From: JANRKF01 sp964518725 | Lineage (GTDB): Bacteria > Pseudomonadota > Alphaproteobacteria > Rickettsiales > SXRF01 | Reading direction: 5' to 3' | NCBI GenBank assembly: GCA_964518725.1 | Contig: CAZFKP010000004.1 | Span: forward strand, 37,676 to 101,675 | Length of the DNA stretch: 64,000 bases | In this document: positions 7,927 to 17,507 of the stretch, one piece after another | How the letters are laid out: each line of letters starts with the position of its first letter | How positions within the stretch are numbered: position 1 is the first letter of the stretch | The notes under the pieces: generated by a model | The model's input: only the letters and a program-made list of their open reading frames with translations | Databases searched by the model: none | What the model was told of the DNA's origin: nothing | Position numbers and translations under genes: made by a program

Positions 7927-8613
7927 TCATCGCTGCACCACCGCCGCAAGGGCGGTGTTGATATCGTCAACCATGTACCGAAGGCCGTCACTGGTAAACA
8001 CCTCGTTCACGCCCATTTTTTTGTAATCCCGCTGATCGTTGTCCGCGCATACGACAAATAGTTTGCGGTCTGGCTTATGTTGCTTGGCCTGGGTGATGTA
8101 GTGGAGGACAGTTTCAGCATCCAGCGCCCGCGCATCGATTACTATAACATCTGCGGAAACTGAGTTTCCCCGGAATGATGCCTTAGAGGTATTGTACTTC
8201 ACGGCTCCCTCTACACCTTCCAATCGCAGATTGCCAACGCTTGTCGATAGGCCATACATGTAGAGTACGGAACCCTTCTTTTCTTTCACCGTCGGCGCCC
8301 ACCCGTTTTCTTGAGGCACATCTTCGGGCAAGGCCGCGACAACAGTGTGGCTGACCACACTCATCTGATCCCAAGATTCGAGCAAACCTGGCACATATTT
8401 ACTCACACGCGCTCTTGCCACCACCCGCTGGGAATCTTCGGGACTACTTTGCAGCAATCGCTCCAGAACAGCATCGGCATAAACATAGTACGTATCCCCG
8501 ATTTTTTCGTGCCTCAATGCACCACTCTCACACAACCTTGCAACTTTATGGGGCTCACATTCCAAAATGTTTGCAGCCTGTGTGATGGTGAGTATGGTGG
8601 CGCGTTGCGTCAA
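7927..8613 (-). CDS. HTH protein with receiver-like C-terminus, unknown
   Basis: 228 residues. Residues about 5-50 form a helix-turn-helix of the excisionase/MerR type (LTITQAANILECEPHKVARLCESGALRHEKIG). Residues about 150-225 look like a Rossmann or receiver-like unit (VSADVIVIDARAL, KLFVVCADN), possibly a degenerate response-regulator domain without a clear acidic pocket. The start at 8613 is TTG, ten bases after the ntrX stop, with AGGCGGG upstream; no ATG gives the full HTH. Placement suggests a link to NtrYX signalling, which is inference. Confidence 0.65.
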   Translation of the reverse strand: MTQRATILTITQAANILECEPHKVARLCESGALRHEKIGDTYYVYADAVLERLLQSSPEDSQRVVARARVSKYVPGLLESWDQMSVVSHTVVAALPEDVPQENGWAPTVKEKKGSVLYMYGLSTSVGNLRLEGVEGAVKYNTSKASFRGNSVSADVIVIDARALDAETVLHYITQAKQHKPDRKLFVVCADNDQRDYKKMGVNEVFTSDGLRYMVDDINTALAAVVQR

Positions 8614-8622
8614 GAAACCCGC

Positions 8623-10008
8623 CTACGCCGCATCGCCAGAATGCAGGCCGAGCATTTTGAGTTTGCGGTGAAGCGCGCTGCGTTCCATGCCGACGAAGCT
8701 TGAGGTTTTGGAAATATTGCCGCCGAACCGGTCGATTTGCGCGGCGAGATATTGCTTCTCGAACAACTCCCGGGCTTCGCGCAGCGCCATCGACATGATA
8801 TCGGCGTTGGTTTCCGGGCGCGAAAGAATCGGGTTCGAGGTCAGGATTTCGGGCGGCAACTCCTCAGCGCGGATCGCATCTTTCCCTGCGGCCGCCATAA
8901 TCAGCAGCCACTCCATCATATTACGCAGCTGGCGCACATTACCCGGCCAGCCATAGCTTTGCAGCATCGCCATCGCTTCGGCGGAAAGCTCGCGCACCTG
9001 CACACCGGCAGCGTCAGCGGCACGCTTCAGGAAGTGGCGGCAAAGATCCGGGATATCTTCGCGGCGATCACGAAGGCTCGGCAACCGGATCGGCACCACG
9101 TTCAGGCGGTAATATAAATCCTCGCGGAAGCGGCCGGCGGCAATTTCCTGTTCGAGCTCGCGGTTGCTGGCGGCAATCACCCGCACATCCACTTCCACCT
9201 GCTTGTTGCCGCGCACGCGGGTAAATTTCTGTTCCTGCAACGCCCGCAATACTTTGCCTTGCGTTTCCAGCGGCATGTCGGCGACTTCATCGATATAGAG
9301 CGTGCCATTATGCGCCCGCTCGAACAGGCCGAGTTTCTCGGCACCGCCGGTGGGGTTGCTATCTTCGATGCCGAACAGCTCGGCTTCCACCCGGTCGGGC
9401 GTAAGTCCCGCCGCATTCATCACCACGAACTGGCCGCTGGCGCGCGCCGATTTGGCATGAATCAGCCGCGCCACCATTTCCTTGCCGGTACCCGGAGCAC
9501 CGGTAATCAGGACGCGGCTCGACGTTGGGGCAACTTTATCAATGGTCGTGCGAACCTGCTGCACACCCGACGAGTTGCCGTTAATCTGCATTTCATAGGT
9601 GCCACGGGTTTTGAGCTCCATGTTCTCGGCTTTGAGCTGATAGTGTTCGAGCGCGCGGGCGACCACCAGCAGCAACCGATCTTCCTTGAAAGGTTTCTCG
9701 ATAAAATCGTAGGCTCCCATTTTGATCGACGAAACGGCGGTTTCGATATTGCCATGGCCGGAAATCATGACAACCGGCAGCAGCGGGTATTTTTTCTGCA
9801 CCATTTCGAGGATACCAAGGCCATCCTGCTCGCTGCCTTGCAGCCATATATCAAGAATAAGGGCGGAGGGTACGCGCTGGGCGATCGCCTTGAAGGCTTC
9901 GTCGCTGTTAGAAGCGGTGCGGGTGTTGTATTTAGCATCTCCCAGAATGTCGGCAATCAGGCCACGAATATCGGCTTCGTCGTCTACAATCAAAATATCT
10001 GCGGTCAT
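8623..10008 (-). CDS. ntrX: response regulator NtrX
   Basis: 461 residues. Receiver domain (about 1-120; phosphoacceptor Asp in LILDIWLQ, Lys in IEKPF), an AAA+ domain (Walker A GAPGTGKE, Walker B LYIDEVADMP) and a Fis-type HTH at the end (NISKTSSFVGMERSALHRKLK). The GAFTGA loop that contacts sigma-54 is replaced by a region reading EDSNPTGGAEKLG, so it probably does not activate sigma-54 in the classical way; this is typical of NtrX in alphaproteobacteria. It lies 51 bases downstream of ntrY and is its cognate regulator for nitrogen and redox responses. Confidence 0.93.
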   Translation of the reverse strand: MTADILIVDDEADIRGLIADILGDAKYNTRTASNSDEAFKAIAQRVPSALILDIWLQGSEQDGLGILEMVQKKYPLLPVVMISGHGNIETAVSSIKMGAYDFIEKPFKEDRLLLVVARALEHYQLKAENMELKTRGTYEMQINGNSSGVQQVRTTIDKVAPTSSRVLITGAPGTGKEMVARLIHAKSARASGQFVVMNAAGLTPDRVEAELFGIEDSNPTGGAEKLGLFERAHNGTLYIDEVADMPLETQGKVLRALQEQKFTRVRGNKQVEVDVRVIAASNRELEQEIAAGRFREDLYYRLNVVPIRLPSLRDRREDIPDLCRHFLKRAADAAGVQVRELSAEAMAMLQSYGWPGNVRQLRNMMEWLLIMAAAGKDAIRAEELPPEILTSNPILSRPETNADIMSMALREARELFEKQYLAAQIDRFGGNISKTSSFVGMERSALHRKLKMLGLHSGDAA

Positions 10009-10059
10009 GGGGTGATGTACCTGTGCTGATGGGGTGACATATGGTGCATATATATCACA

Positions 10060-12198
10060 TTAACGCGAAAAGGAAAGCGTAACTTTTGCGCCACAGTCAG
10101 GATTATTTTCTATGAATAACAATCCATTATGGTCATCGACGATTTTCTTGACGATGGCAAGCCCAAGCCCGGTGCCCTTGCTGCGGGTCGTGACATACGG
10201 CTCCAGCATTTTACCCGCGTCGTCATCCGGAAAACCGATGCCATTATCTTTAACCAAAAGCAGGATGGTGCCGTTTTCCTGCCTCAATTCGACATGGATT
10301 CTCCCCTGCTCTGCCGGATCCGGGCGCGATTCAATGGATTCCGCTGCATTTTTGACCAGGTTTGTCAGCACCTGGGTCATTTGCCGCTCGTCACACTCAA
10401 ACGGCACCCCACCTTGCGGTAATTGCAACTCCAGTGCAATAGTTGGGAATGCCACTTGTGAAGAAAACACGGATTTCCGCACGATCGAGGCCAGATCTTC
10501 CGTGACAAACCGCGCGGTCGGCATCCGTGCGAAGGCGACGAATTCTTCCACCATCCTGCCGATATCGCCGACATGCTTGGTGATGGTATCGAGGTACCGC
10601 GTATAGTTTTCCGAATCCTCGGTGATGAATTTCATGTATTTTTTCTTGAGTCGTTCGGCAGAGAGCTGGATCGGGGTGAGTGGATTCTTAATCTCATGCG
10701 CCACCCGCCGCGCCACATCCGCCCACGCGGCATTACGCTGCGCGGAAACCAGCAGCGTAATGTCGTCAAACGTCACAATATAGCCCTCAAGCTGGCCGTC
10801 TTTTTTCTCCGCCGTTACCCGCACATGCAGGGTCAGGTTCTTTTCGCCATTGGCGAGGTTGATGGTGCTTTGCGCGACCTCGCCCTGAAGCGTTTCGGCC
10901 TCAGCCAGCAGATCGCCAATACCAGGCAGCCATTCTGCAATCGGTTTCTCACCGGAAAGGACAAGATCGATCTTAGTGAAAATCGCTACCGACGAACGGT
11001 TGATGAGTTTGATGTTACGGTCGGCATTCAGCGCAATCACCCCGGCAGATACCCCGGAAAGCACCGCCTCCGAAAAGCGGCGACGTTCATCGAGCTGACG
11101 GTTGGCAAGGATCAGTTCACCGCGCTGAGATTCCAATTGTTCGGTCATGCGATTGAAGGTGCGCGCCAGGCTGCCCATTTCGTCATTGCCGATGTCGTCG
11201 GTCACCCGCGCACCATAATCGCCGCCGCGCACCCGCTCCGCCACCTGCATAAGCCGCGCAATCGGCGTGGTGAGCTTGGAAGCGAACGCCATGCCATACC
11301 AGATGGCGGTCAGAAGCAGCAGCATGGCAAGTGCGATGAACACCAGGGAAAAGGCCAGCTGCAAGCGGCCAAGATTGGATTTCAGCGCCCGGTATTCGGT
11401 CACCGCCCCTTGCGTCGCATCCATGTGGCCGAGCACCTTGCTGTCGACCAGCCGCCCGATAATCAGGTAGCAATCCGGCAGTGCCGATATCTTAATGAGG
11501 GCGCGTATTTTATCGTCGTCGTCGGTCGAGATGACCACCTCGCCATGGCTGGCACGCTCCAGCGATTCCTGCGGCACGCTTTCAAACGCGAGCGCAAAAC
11601 TGAGCTTGCCCTGCGCGATGATGCGGTTGCGGTAAATCACCACCGATTCGGTCAGCACCCGCAACGTCGTCTGGGTAGCCACGAAACGGTTGAACTCCGG
11701 CGGATTGGAGAGAGCCATTCCGGCTACGGAATTAATATCCTCGGCCATGGCGATCGCATCGCCGCGCACGTTTTCCTTATGCTCATTGAGATACGCCTGC
11801 GCCACCGCCAACGATTCCTCGACGGCCGTTTGCACCCGGTCGTTGAACCATGTCTGGATGCCGAAATTAAAAAACAGCGCGGCGAATATCGACACGACCA
11901 GCGTCGGGAAAATCGTCACCATGCTGAACATCAGCACGACGCGGGTCTGGAGCTTGGAACCGAGCGACCCAACGCGCAGCGATGCCCAGAGCCGGTAAAT
12001 ACGCCGCCCGATCAGCAATATCAGCAGGCCGATCAACCCGGCGTTCAGCGCCAACACGTTGATGACGCGGCGGGGCTTTAATCCCATCGGCGCGTCGCTG
12101 CCGGCAATGGTGAAATAGGTGAGACCGGCGGAAATCACCGCCAGCGCAATGATGATAGGCAGCAGGTTGCGGGCGATGATCCCGCGCAACCGGCTCAC
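10060..12198 (-). CDS. ntrY: sensor histidine kinase NtrY
   Basis: 712 residues. N-terminal transmembrane helices (about residues 12-110 hold three), a periplasmic or extracytoplasmic segment, another helix near residue 290, a HAMP linker (TPIARLMQVAERVRGGDYG), a PAS region, the phosphoacceptor histidine in RRVAHEIKNPLTPIQ, and a HATPase domain with LVKNAAESI, DNGIGFPD and GTGLGLAIV. The start is GTG at 12198 in a GTGA overlap with the ntrC stop, so translation is coupled. It phosphorylates NtrX. Confidence 0.94.
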   Translation of the reverse strand: MSRLRGIIARNLLPIIIALAVISAGLTYFTIAGSDAPMGLKPRRVINVLALNAGLIGLLILLIGRRIYRLWASLRVGSLGSKLQTRVVLMFSMVTIFPTLVVSIFAALFFNFGIQTWFNDRVQTAVEESLAVAQAYLNEHKENVRGDAIAMAEDINSVAGMALSNPPEFNRFVATQTTLRVLTESVVIYRNRIIAQGKLSFALAFESVPQESLERASHGEVVISTDDDDKIRALIKISALPDCYLIIGRLVDSKVLGHMDATQGAVTEYRALKSNLGRLQLAFSLVFIALAMLLLLTAIWYGMAFASKLTTPIARLMQVAERVRGGDYGARVTDDIGNDEMGSLARTFNRMTEQLESQRGELILANRQLDERRRFSEAVLSGVSAGVIALNADRNIKLINRSSVAIFTKIDLVLSGEKPIAEWLPGIGDLLAEAETLQGEVAQSTINLANGEKNLTLHVRVTAEKKDGQLEGYIVTFDDITLLVSAQRNAAWADVARRVAHEIKNPLTPIQLSAERLKKKYMKFITEDSENYTRYLDTITKHVGDIGRMVEEFVAFARMPTARFVTEDLASIVRKSVFSSQVAFPTIALELQLPQGGVPFECDERQMTQVLTNLVKNAAESIESRPDPAEQGRIHVELRQENGTILLLVKDNGIGFPDDDAGKMLEPYVTTRSKGTGLGLAIVKKIVDDHNGLLFIENNPDCGAKVTLSFSR

Positions 12199-13643
12199 GC
12201 GTTATCTCCGGTAAGCTGCTCCACGTCGATCTGCAGTTCCTGGATTTTTTTCCTAAGCGTGTTGCGGTTGATGCCAAGCACCTGCGCCGCTTTCACCTGG
12301 TTGCCGTCGGTGGCAAGCAGGGTCATTTCAAGCAGTGGCCGCTCAAGCAACGGCAGGATACGGTCATACAACCCCACAGGCGGCAGCTCCCCCTCGCCAT
12401 GCGCGCTGAAATAATGCCTCAGGTGCGAGCGTATGTCCTGCTCCATGGTGGTCGCCTGCGCGCCTTCGGCGCCGTCGCGCCCATGCCGGATATGCTGCGC
12501 GACCGCCTGCGCGCTGATCGTATCGCCGGAGCCAAGCGCCGACAGGCGGTACATCATATGCTCCAGTTCGCGCACGTTGCCCGGCCACGCGTAATCCATC
12601 ATCATCGCCAGCGCGTCGCCACTCAGTATTTTAACCGGCAGGCCTTTATCGGATGCTTTCTTCAGGAAAAATTCAGCGAGCGGGCGAATATCTTCCTTGC
12701 GTTCACGCAGCGGCGGAATTGACAGCGGCACCACCTGCAACCGGTAATACAAATCTTCGCGGAAATCGCCCGACTTGACGAGCTGCGCTAGGTCGCGGTG
12801 GGTGGCGCAAACAATCCGCACATTGGTTTTATGCGTCTTGCTGCCACCGACGCTTGAATATTCACCCTGCTGCAGCACACGCAGCAATTTGGTTTGCGCG
12901 TCCATCGGCATGTCGCCGATTTCGTCGAGGAATAGCGTGCCGCCTTCAGCCTGCTCGAACTTGCCGGATTTACGTTGCGCGGCACCGGTGAAGGCACCTT
13001 TTTCATAACCGAACAGTTCACTTTCCACCAGTTCACGCGGAATCGCCGCCATGTTGATGGCAACGAACGCGGCCTGTTTGCGCTTGCCGAGATTGTGCAG
13101 CGCGCGGGCGATGAGTTCCTTGCCGGTGCCCGATTCGCCGATGATGGTGACAGTCAAATCATTGTCGACCAGTCGTGCTATCTGCCGGTAAATATCCTGG
13201 ACAGCGGGCGACGTGCCGATGAAATGTTCCTGGTCATCCGACTTCGCGGCCACCGGCATGGCGGCAGCTTTTTTCTCCAACGATTTTTCAACATGCGCCA
13301 CCAGCGCATCGAGATCGAACGGCTTCGGCAAATATTCATAGGCACCGACCTGGTTAGCACGCACGGCCGTCATCAGGGTGTTCTGTGCCGAAATCACAAT
13401 CACCGGTAATTCAGGACGGATACGCTGCAAGGCCGGCAGCAAGTCGAGGCCGTCTTTCCCCGCCGCACCCACCGGCATGCGTACGTCGGTAATCACCACA
13501 TCGCCGTCACCACGCTCGGCGAGCCGAAGCAGCGCCTCTCCGTCATGCACGGCGACCGGCCGCCAGCCTTTGCGCGTCATCGCATGCGAAAGCACGGTAC
13601 AGATCGATTTATCGTCATCGGCGATAAGGATGGTGGCGGACAT
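12195..13643 (-). CDS. ntrC: nitrogen regulator NtrC
   Basis: 482 residues. Receiver domain (Asp in VVITDVRMPVG), AAA+ sigma-54 activator domain with Walker A GESGTGKE, the intact GAFTGA loop (KGAFTGAAQRKSG) and Walker B LFLDEIGDMP, and a Fis-type HTH (NQVKAAQVLGINRNTLRKKI). It should activate sigma-54 promoters of nitrogen-assimilation genes when phosphorylated by NtrB. A gap of 104 bases separates it from ntrB. Within that gap a weak promoter (TTGAGC, 18 bases, CATAAA) is possible. Confidence 0.95.
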   Translation of the reverse strand: MSATILIADDDKSICTVLSHAMTRKGWRPVAVHDGEALLRLAERGDGDVVITDVRMPVGAAGKDGLDLLPALQRIRPELPVIVISAQNTLMTAVRANQVGAYEYLPKPFDLDALVAHVEKSLEKKAAAMPVAAKSDDQEHFIGTSPAVQDIYRQIARLVDNDLTVTIIGESGTGKELIARALHNLGKRKQAAFVAINMAAIPRELVESELFGYEKGAFTGAAQRKSGKFEQAEGGTLFLDEIGDMPMDAQTKLLRVLQQGEYSSVGGSKTHKTNVRIVCATHRDLAQLVKSGDFREDLYYRLQVVPLSIPPLRERKEDIRPLAEFFLKKASDKGLPVKILSGDALAMMMDYAWPGNVRELEHMMYRLSALGSGDTISAQAVAQHIRHGRDGAEGAQATTMEQDIRSHLRHYFSAHGEGELPPVGLYDRILPLLERPLLEMTLLATDGNQVKAAQVLGINRNTLRKKIQELQIDVEQLTGDNA

Positions 13644-13747
13644 GGGGGTGGTTATAGCGTAATTTATGCTGCAACGCCAGATGAATGCTCAAAATTTAGG
13701 CAAGTCGATCTATCCTATTGCCTTGAAAGTATAAACTACCGTGTCAC

Positions 13748-14785
13748 CTATACACAGGGCAGGCGAATCGTGAAGCTGGCGCCGGGATGTTTGTCGGGTT
13801 CGTCGCATTCCACCACGGCTCCGATATCGGCGGCGATTTTTGTGACCACAGCAAGCCCAAGCCCGCGGCCTTTCGATTTACTGGATACAAGCGGCTCGAA
13901 CAGTTTTTTGCGAATATCCTCCGGGATGCCGTGGCCGTTATCGGAAATCGTGACCGTAAGCGGCAATTTCTTGTCGGTCATCCGTAGGCCGCTCTGGTAA
14001 GAGGTGGAAAGGGTGATGGTCGCATTCGGCACATCATGCATCGCTTCCGAAGCGTTCTTGATAATGTTGAGGAAGAGCTGCACCAGCATGTCGCGGTGCG
14101 ACAGCGCATCGGGCAGTGACGGGTCGTATTTCTCGACAAATTGCACATGCCCGGCAAACCCGGCCTTGGCGACCCGCATGCTATATTGCAGCACCTCGTG
14201 GATATTGAGCGGCACCAGTTCCAATTGACGCTCGTCGGAAAAAATTTCCATCTGGTCGAGCAGGTCGCGGATGCGGAGCGTCTCATCGCAGATCAAATCG
14301 GCAAGCGGCTGCTCGCTTTCAGCCACCGTGCTGCGTAACAATTGCGCGGCACCGCGGATGGACGAGAGCGGGTTTTTCACCTCATGCGCCATCATTGCCG
14401 CCATTACCCCGGCGGCACGGGTGATTTCCTGTTTCCACGCCGAAGCGGCAGGAGCATGCGGCCGGCCTTTCAAATCCATGGTGAGCAGGATGCCGTCTTC
14501 CATCGGAATAATATGCACCGTCACGCGATATTCCTGCAGGTTGCGTATCAGCGAAAGGTCATGCGCCGTCACCCCCTCGCCACTATCCTCCACCCGCGCC
14601 ACCAGCGCCGCCAGCACCGGATCCACCGCCTGCGGCTTGGCGCCCCAGAATTCCTGCGCGGCTTTGTTCACCGGCTGTAGTTTCCCCGATGACACAATCG
14701 CCACCAGGAGCGGAACGGCATCTAGTAGCCCGGCCTCACGCTGCAATAGCGAGGCATTGGCCAGCTTTGTTAAGGACGAGGTCAT
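13748..14785 (-). CDS. ntrB: nitrogen sensor kinase NtrB
   Basis: 345 residues from the ATG at 14785, which overlaps the end of dusB by 50 bases; a longer frame to 14887 is less likely because its extra residues are low-complexity and lie inside dusB. A PAS-like N-terminal domain is followed by the HisKA helix with MMAHEVKNPLSSIRGAA and a HATPase domain (NIIKNASEAM, SDNGHGIPED, GRGLGLAVV). It is cytosolic, with no membrane segment. It phosphorylates or dephosphorylates NtrC in response to PII. Confidence 0.93.
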   Translation of the reverse strand: MTSSLTKLANASLLQREAGLLDAVPLLVAIVSSGKLQPVNKAAQEFWGAKPQAVDPVLAALVARVEDSGEGVTAHDLSLIRNLQEYRVTVHIIPMEDGILLTMDLKGRPHAPAASAWKQEITRAAGVMAAMMAHEVKNPLSSIRGAAQLLRSTVAESEQPLADLICDETLRIRDLLDQMEIFSDERQLELVPLNIHEVLQYSMRVAKAGFAGHVQFVEKYDPSLPDALSHRDMLVQLFLNIIKNASEAMHDVPNATITLSTSYQSGLRMTDKKLPLTVTISDNGHGIPEDIRKKLFEPLVSSKSKGRGLGLAVVTKIAADIGAVVECDEPDKHPGASFTIRLPCV

Positions 14786-15752
14786 AATATTCGGTGATGG
14801 CTTGGGTAACGTCGGCGGGGTTAGTGAGGGTGTTGACTTTCTGGCGGAACGCCGCGGAATCATGTAGGCCAGAGGAATACCAGCCAATATGTTTGCGGGC
14901 GACCATCACACCGTTAGCCACGCCATAATGCGATAGCATATGGTCATAATGTTCGAGTACCACGTCGCGCTGCACTGTAAGCGGCGGCGCATCCATTTTC
15001 TCACCGGTTTTCAGGAAATGGGCAAGCTGGGAAATAAACCACGGGCGGCCATAGGCTCCGCGCCCCACCATCAGCCCATCCGCGCCGGATTGGGCAAGTG
15101 CCATGGCACCGCTTTCAAAATCCACAATATCGCCATTGGCAATCACCGGCAGGCTCACCGCCTCTTTCACCGTGCGGATAAAATTCCAGTCGGCGGAACC
15201 TTTATACATCTGGCAGCGCGTGCGCCCATGCACGGTAATCATCTTGATGCCGGTTTCCTCGGCCATCTTGGCGATTTTCGGCGCGTTCAGGCTCGCGTGA
15301 TCCCAGCCCATCCGCATCTTGAGTGTCACCGGAACCTTCACCGCCTTCACGACCGCTTCAAGGATTTTACCGGCGAGGCATTCATCGCGCATCAGCGCGG
15401 AGCCGGCATAGCTGTTCACCACCTTCTTCACCGGGCAGCCGAAGTTTATATCAATAATCTGCGCGCCCTTATCCTCGTTCAGCTTGGCGGCTTCGGCCAT
15501 AATCTCCGGGTCGCAGCCGGCAAGCTGCATCGCAAACGGAAATTCTTCCGGCAGGAAGCTGGTCATGCGCTGGTTGTTGTGGTTATCAATCAGCATGGCA
15601 CGGCTGGCGATCATTTCGCTCACCACCAGCCCCGCGCCGAAACGCTTCACCAGCCTGCGAAACGGCAAATCCGACACGCCCGTCATCGGCGCGAGGATGA
15701 CCGGGCTATCAATCGTCACATTGTCGATCTGGATGGGTTGAAGCGTTGTCAT
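14736..15752 (-). CDS. dusB: tRNA-dihydrouridine synthase B
   Basis: 338 residues. FMN-dependent reduction of uridine to dihydrouridine in the tRNA D-loop. The TIM barrel opens with PVILAPMTGVSDLPFRRL, the catalytic cysteine lies in NFGCPVKKVVNSYAGSALM, and the FMN-phosphate site reads ANGDIVD and GADGLMVGRGAYG. It is the first gene of the ntr run, as in many alphaproteobacteria and (with fis) in enterics. It is divergent from ispDF with 76 bases between starts. Confidence 0.95.
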   Translation of the reverse strand: MTTLQPIQIDNVTIDSPVILAPMTGVSDLPFRRLVKRFGAGLVVSEMIASRAMLIDNHNNQRMTSFLPEEFPFAMQLAGCDPEIMAEAAKLNEDKGAQIIDINFGCPVKKVVNSYAGSALMRDECLAGKILEAVVKAVKVPVTLKMRMGWDHASLNAPKIAKMAEETGIKMITVHGRTRCQMYKGSADWNFIRTVKEAVSLPVIANGDIVDFESGAMALAQSGADGLMVGRGAYGRPWFISQLAHFLKTGEKMDAPPLTVQRDVVLEHYDHMLSHYGVANGVMVARKHIGWYSSGLHDSAAFRQKVNTLTNPADVTQAITEYYDLVLNKAGQCLAIAA

Positions 15753-15828
15753 TTCAATTGTACTCTGGCGCGGTTGCCGTTAAACTCGCGGTTCTTTAAC
15801 TCATTTTGCAAGAAAATACAAGGCTTTC

Positions 15829-17013
15829 ATGGCAAATCCGACCATCGCGCTCATTGTCGCCGCCGGAAACAGCGAACGGTTTGGCGGCAGCCTGCCCAAA
15901 CCCTATCAGGAAATCGGGGGGAAAGCACTGCTTGCACACACGGTTAGCCAGTTTCTCAGCCATCCGGGCATCGACGGCGTGCGGGTGGTGGTGAAACGCG
16001 AGCATCACGGGCTGTACCGCAACGCCATGCAGGGCATCACCCTGTTCCCGCTGGTGGTCGGCGGGGCAACGCGGCAGGAGTCAGTACGCCTCGGTTTGGA
16101 AAGCCTGCAGCACGTCTCGCCCACCCGCGTGCTGGTGCATGATGCGGCGCGCCCGGGCGTCACCCATGCGCTGATCAGCCGGGTGCTAGCGGCGCTGGAA
16201 TCGCACGATGCCGTGATCCCGACGCTTGCCGTCGCCGACACGCTGAAACGGGTCGAGGGTGACATGGTGCGCGCCACTACCGACCGCACCAGCCTGCATG
16301 CGGTGCAAACGCCGCAAGGGTTCTCCTACCCAGCGCTGCTTGCCGTCCACCAGCAACTCGCCGGCCAGTCGTTCACCGACGATGCGGCGCTGTTCGAACA
16401 TCTCGGGAAACCGGTCGCCCGCGTTGATGGCGATGCGAATAACTTTAAAATCACCACATCATCGGATATGACTCGTTTTATGGAACAGCTCGCGCAACAA
16501 TCGGAAACACGCACCGCCATGGGCTATGATGTGCATGCACTCAAGCTGCATGACATCGACACGCCGGTGGCCAACCAAACGATCAAAATCGGCGGCATCC
16601 AGATTCCTTCCAGCTATTACCTCGAAGGCCATTCCGATGCCGATGTCGGCCTGCACGCGATCGTCGATGCGATTCTGGGAACGCTTGCCGCCGGGGACAT
16701 TGGCAGCCATTTTCCGCCCGACGACCGGCAGTGGAAAGGTGCTGATTCCGAGCGTTTTCTCCTGCACGCCTTTGAGCTGCTGATGCAACGCGGCGGCGAA
16801 ATCGTACATCTCGACCTAACGCTCATCTGCGAGCGCCCAAAAATTTCGCCACACCGCGAGGCGATGCAGCGCCATATCGCGCAATTGCTGAAACTCCCGA
16901 AGGATCGCGTCAGCATCAAGGCCACCACCACCGAAAAACTTGGCTTCATCGGGCGCGGTGAAGGCATTGCCGCCCAGGCCGTGGCGACGGTAAGATTGCC
17001 GAGGTCGGCATGA
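15829..17013 (+). CDS. ispDF: bifunctional IspD/IspF
   Basis: 394 residues. The N-terminal IspD domain (1-225) transfers CMP to methylerythritol phosphate; its motifs are LIVAAGNSERFGG, LPKPYQ, VHDAARPGV and the TPQGF loop. The C-terminal IspF domain (about 230-394) cyclises the next intermediate to MEcPP; the metal site MGYDVHAL and the EGHSDADVGLHAIVDA block are present. The fusion is typical of alphaproteobacteria. IspE is not in the window. Its stop overlaps the pgpA start (ATGA), so the genes are coupled. Confidence 0.96.
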   Translation: MANPTIALIVAAGNSERFGGSLPKPYQEIGGKALLAHTVSQFLSHPGIDGVRVVVKREHHGLYRNAMQGITLFPLVVGGATRQESVRLGLESLQHVSPTRVLVHDAARPGVTHALISRVLAALESHDAVIPTLAVADTLKRVEGDMVRATTDRTSLHAVQTPQGFSYPALLAVHQQLAGQSFTDDAALFEHLGKPVARVDGDANNFKITTSSDMTRFMEQLAQQSETRTAMGYDVHALKLHDIDTPVANQTIKIGGIQIPSSYYLEGHSDADVGLHAIVDAILGTLAAGDIGSHFPPDDRQWKGADSERFLLHAFELLMQRGGEIVHLDLTLICERPKISPHREAMQRHIAQLLKLPKDRVSIKATTTEKLGFIGRGEGIAAQAVATVRLPRSA

Positions 17014-17507
17014 AACCGTGGGTGTGGCTGACCGTTAGCTGGTTTGGCGTCAGTGGAAAATTCCCGTTCCTGCGCGGCACGTGGGGCACGCTTGCCACCC
17101 TGCCCTTTGCCTTCGCAGTACAATATTCCATGGGTGATTTTGCACTCACCATCGCCGGGTGTTTCCTGTTTGCGCTGGGCGTCGTCGCTTCGGATCGTTA
17201 CGTTGCCGAAACGGGAAAAGAAGACCCCGGCGAGATCGTGATCGACGAAGCGGCCGCCATCTGCATGCTGCTCGCGCTGATGCCGTTTTCATGGCAATCC
17301 TACCTTACGGGATTTCTGGTATTCCGCGTGTTCGACGTGGTGAAGCCATGGCCGGTGTCGGTGGCTGATAAGAAAATAAAAGGCGGGTTCGGCGTCATGT
17401 TCGACGATGTGCTGGCCGCGCTCTACCCGGTCGGCATCATGGCGGCGCTCGCCTCGATCAACCCTCCACTCTACCAGCAGGTCATGGCATGGCTGCAACC
17501 GCACTAG
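17010..17507 (+). CDS. pgpA: phosphatidylglycerophosphatase A
   Basis: 165 residues, inner-membrane enzyme removing the phosphate of phosphatidylglycerophosphate. The family motifs GTWGTLATLP, EDPGEIVIDEAA and FRVFDVVKPWP...GGFGVMFDDVLA are all present, with about four hydrophobic segments. It overlaps ispDF by four bases and cinA by 19, forming a three-gene unit seen in other alphaproteobacteria. Confidence 0.93.
   Translation: MKPWVWLTVSWFGVSGKFPFLRGTWGTLATLPFAFAVQYSMGDFALTIAGCFLFALGVVASDRYVAETGKEDPGEIVIDEAAAICMLLALMPFSWQSYLTGFLVFRVFDVVKPWPVSVADKKIKGGFGVMFDDVLAALYPVGIMAALASINPPLYQQVMAWLQPH

Noticed and set aside
10573..12081. 502-codon plus-strand open frame
   Set aside because: Antisense shadow of ntrY, rich in His/Arg/Gln with no recognisable domain.
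14940..15947. 335-codon plus-strand open frame
   Set aside because: Antisense to dusB and running into the ispDF start in another frame.
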